This document shows positions 63,894 to 64,000 of a DNA stretch of 64,000 nucleotides, piece by piece. The stretch is from Pseudomonadota bacterium (lineage in GTDB: Bacteria; Pseudomonadota; Gammaproteobacteria; Pseudomonadales; Pseudohongiellaceae): assembly GCA_027592275.1 (NCBI GenBank), contig JAQCKF010000012.1, positions 38,321 to 102,320 of the forward strand, read 5' to 3'. The position numbers and the translations under genes were made by a program. The first letter of the stretch is position 1; each line of letters begins with the position of its first letter. The notes beneath the pieces are model-generated. The model searched no databases and was not told where the DNA came from. It saw nothing but the letters and a program-made list of their open reading frames with translations.

Positions 63894-64000
63894 ACGCCGG
63901 CTCTGAGTCGAAGAGACCAGAGTGTTTTACCGTTCTTTAAAAATTAGATTAAGTAATAGAGGTAGATGCTTGCTGTTGATGGTTTCTGTGAATCTTCATA
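63894..64000 (+). other. Probable rRNA operon leader (16S gene beyond window)
   Basis: After the promoter come CGTTCTTTAA (63931-63940, boxA-like, compare TGCTCTTTAA) and an AT-rich leader, as in gammaproteobacterial rrn leaders just before 16S rRNA. No mature rRNA base is visible, so the operon is inferred from leader pattern and from neighbour genes. Confidence 0.65.

Noticed and set aside
1..64000. CRISPR arrays, prophage, insertion sequences, tRNA genes
   Set aside because: No regular direct repeats with unique spacers, no integrase or transposase, and no tRNA cloverleaf noticed on either strand.

Overview
This window is a chromosomal segment of a gammaproteobacterium with roughly balanced base composition. 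Almost every gene is a housekeeping or envelope gene with clear Pseudomonas/Cellvibrionales-type relatives. The order bamD | rluD-pgeF-clpB beside pilRS, and acetolactate synthase-KARI-pssA-msrPQ followed by an rRNA-type promoter, resembles what I remember of Pseudomonas aeruginosa. Genus and species cannot be read from the sequence. I see no phage, insertion sequence, CRISPR array or tRNA gene.

Layout. 1-9040: the nadD-rsfS-rlmH-mrdA-mrdB-rlpA-dacA-ybeD-lipB-lipA block (NAD synthesis, ribosome silencing and modification, the elongasome PBP2/RodA pair, septal and carboxypeptidase functions, lipoate synthesis), with an 80-bp-period duplication at the lipB/lipA junction. 9131-22421: a mixed region with an unknown membrane protein, a sterol-desaturase-type hydroxylase, an M1 peptidase with its small partner, an Hsp70 homologue, an exported cyclophilin, an NSS transporter, a Tat-exported HAD, a hybrid 7TM sensor kinase lacking the phospho-acceptor histidine, and a decayed M3 peptidase gene. 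22426-30474 (minus strand): holA, lptE, leuS, corC, ybeY, ybeZ, miaB. 30692-36368: DUF1820, srkA, then the minus-strand operon tlpA-like / DUF4266 / DUF3570 / apbE and a fatty-acid desaturase. 36587-41527: slyX, a membrane-anchored cold-shock protein, a glycine-zipper protein, and a PepSY/PhoP-PhoQ-like module. 41964-46603: remnants of a type IV pilus minor-pilin cluster and pilRS. 46729-50427: nadE and a small ECF sigma operon whose sigma gene is split by one in-frame amber codon. 50620-56440: bamD, rluD, pgeF, clpB. 56862-64000: ilvB-ilvH, a convergent class II ilvC, pssA, msrPQ, and the promoter and leader of what is probably an rRNA operon.

The best candidates for something not well described are: (1) the four-gene operon at 32079-35003, pairing a periplasmic thioredoxin, a tiny lipoprotein ending in GGGCGCN, a predicted outer-membrane barrel and an ApbE flavin transferase with no signal peptide; (2) the amber-split ECF sigma gene; (3) the duplicated lipA start that creates a coupled 26-codon leader ORF; (4) the histidine kinase with Arg in place of His; and (5) the membrane-tethered cold-shock gene with an upstream ORF and flanking inverted repeats.
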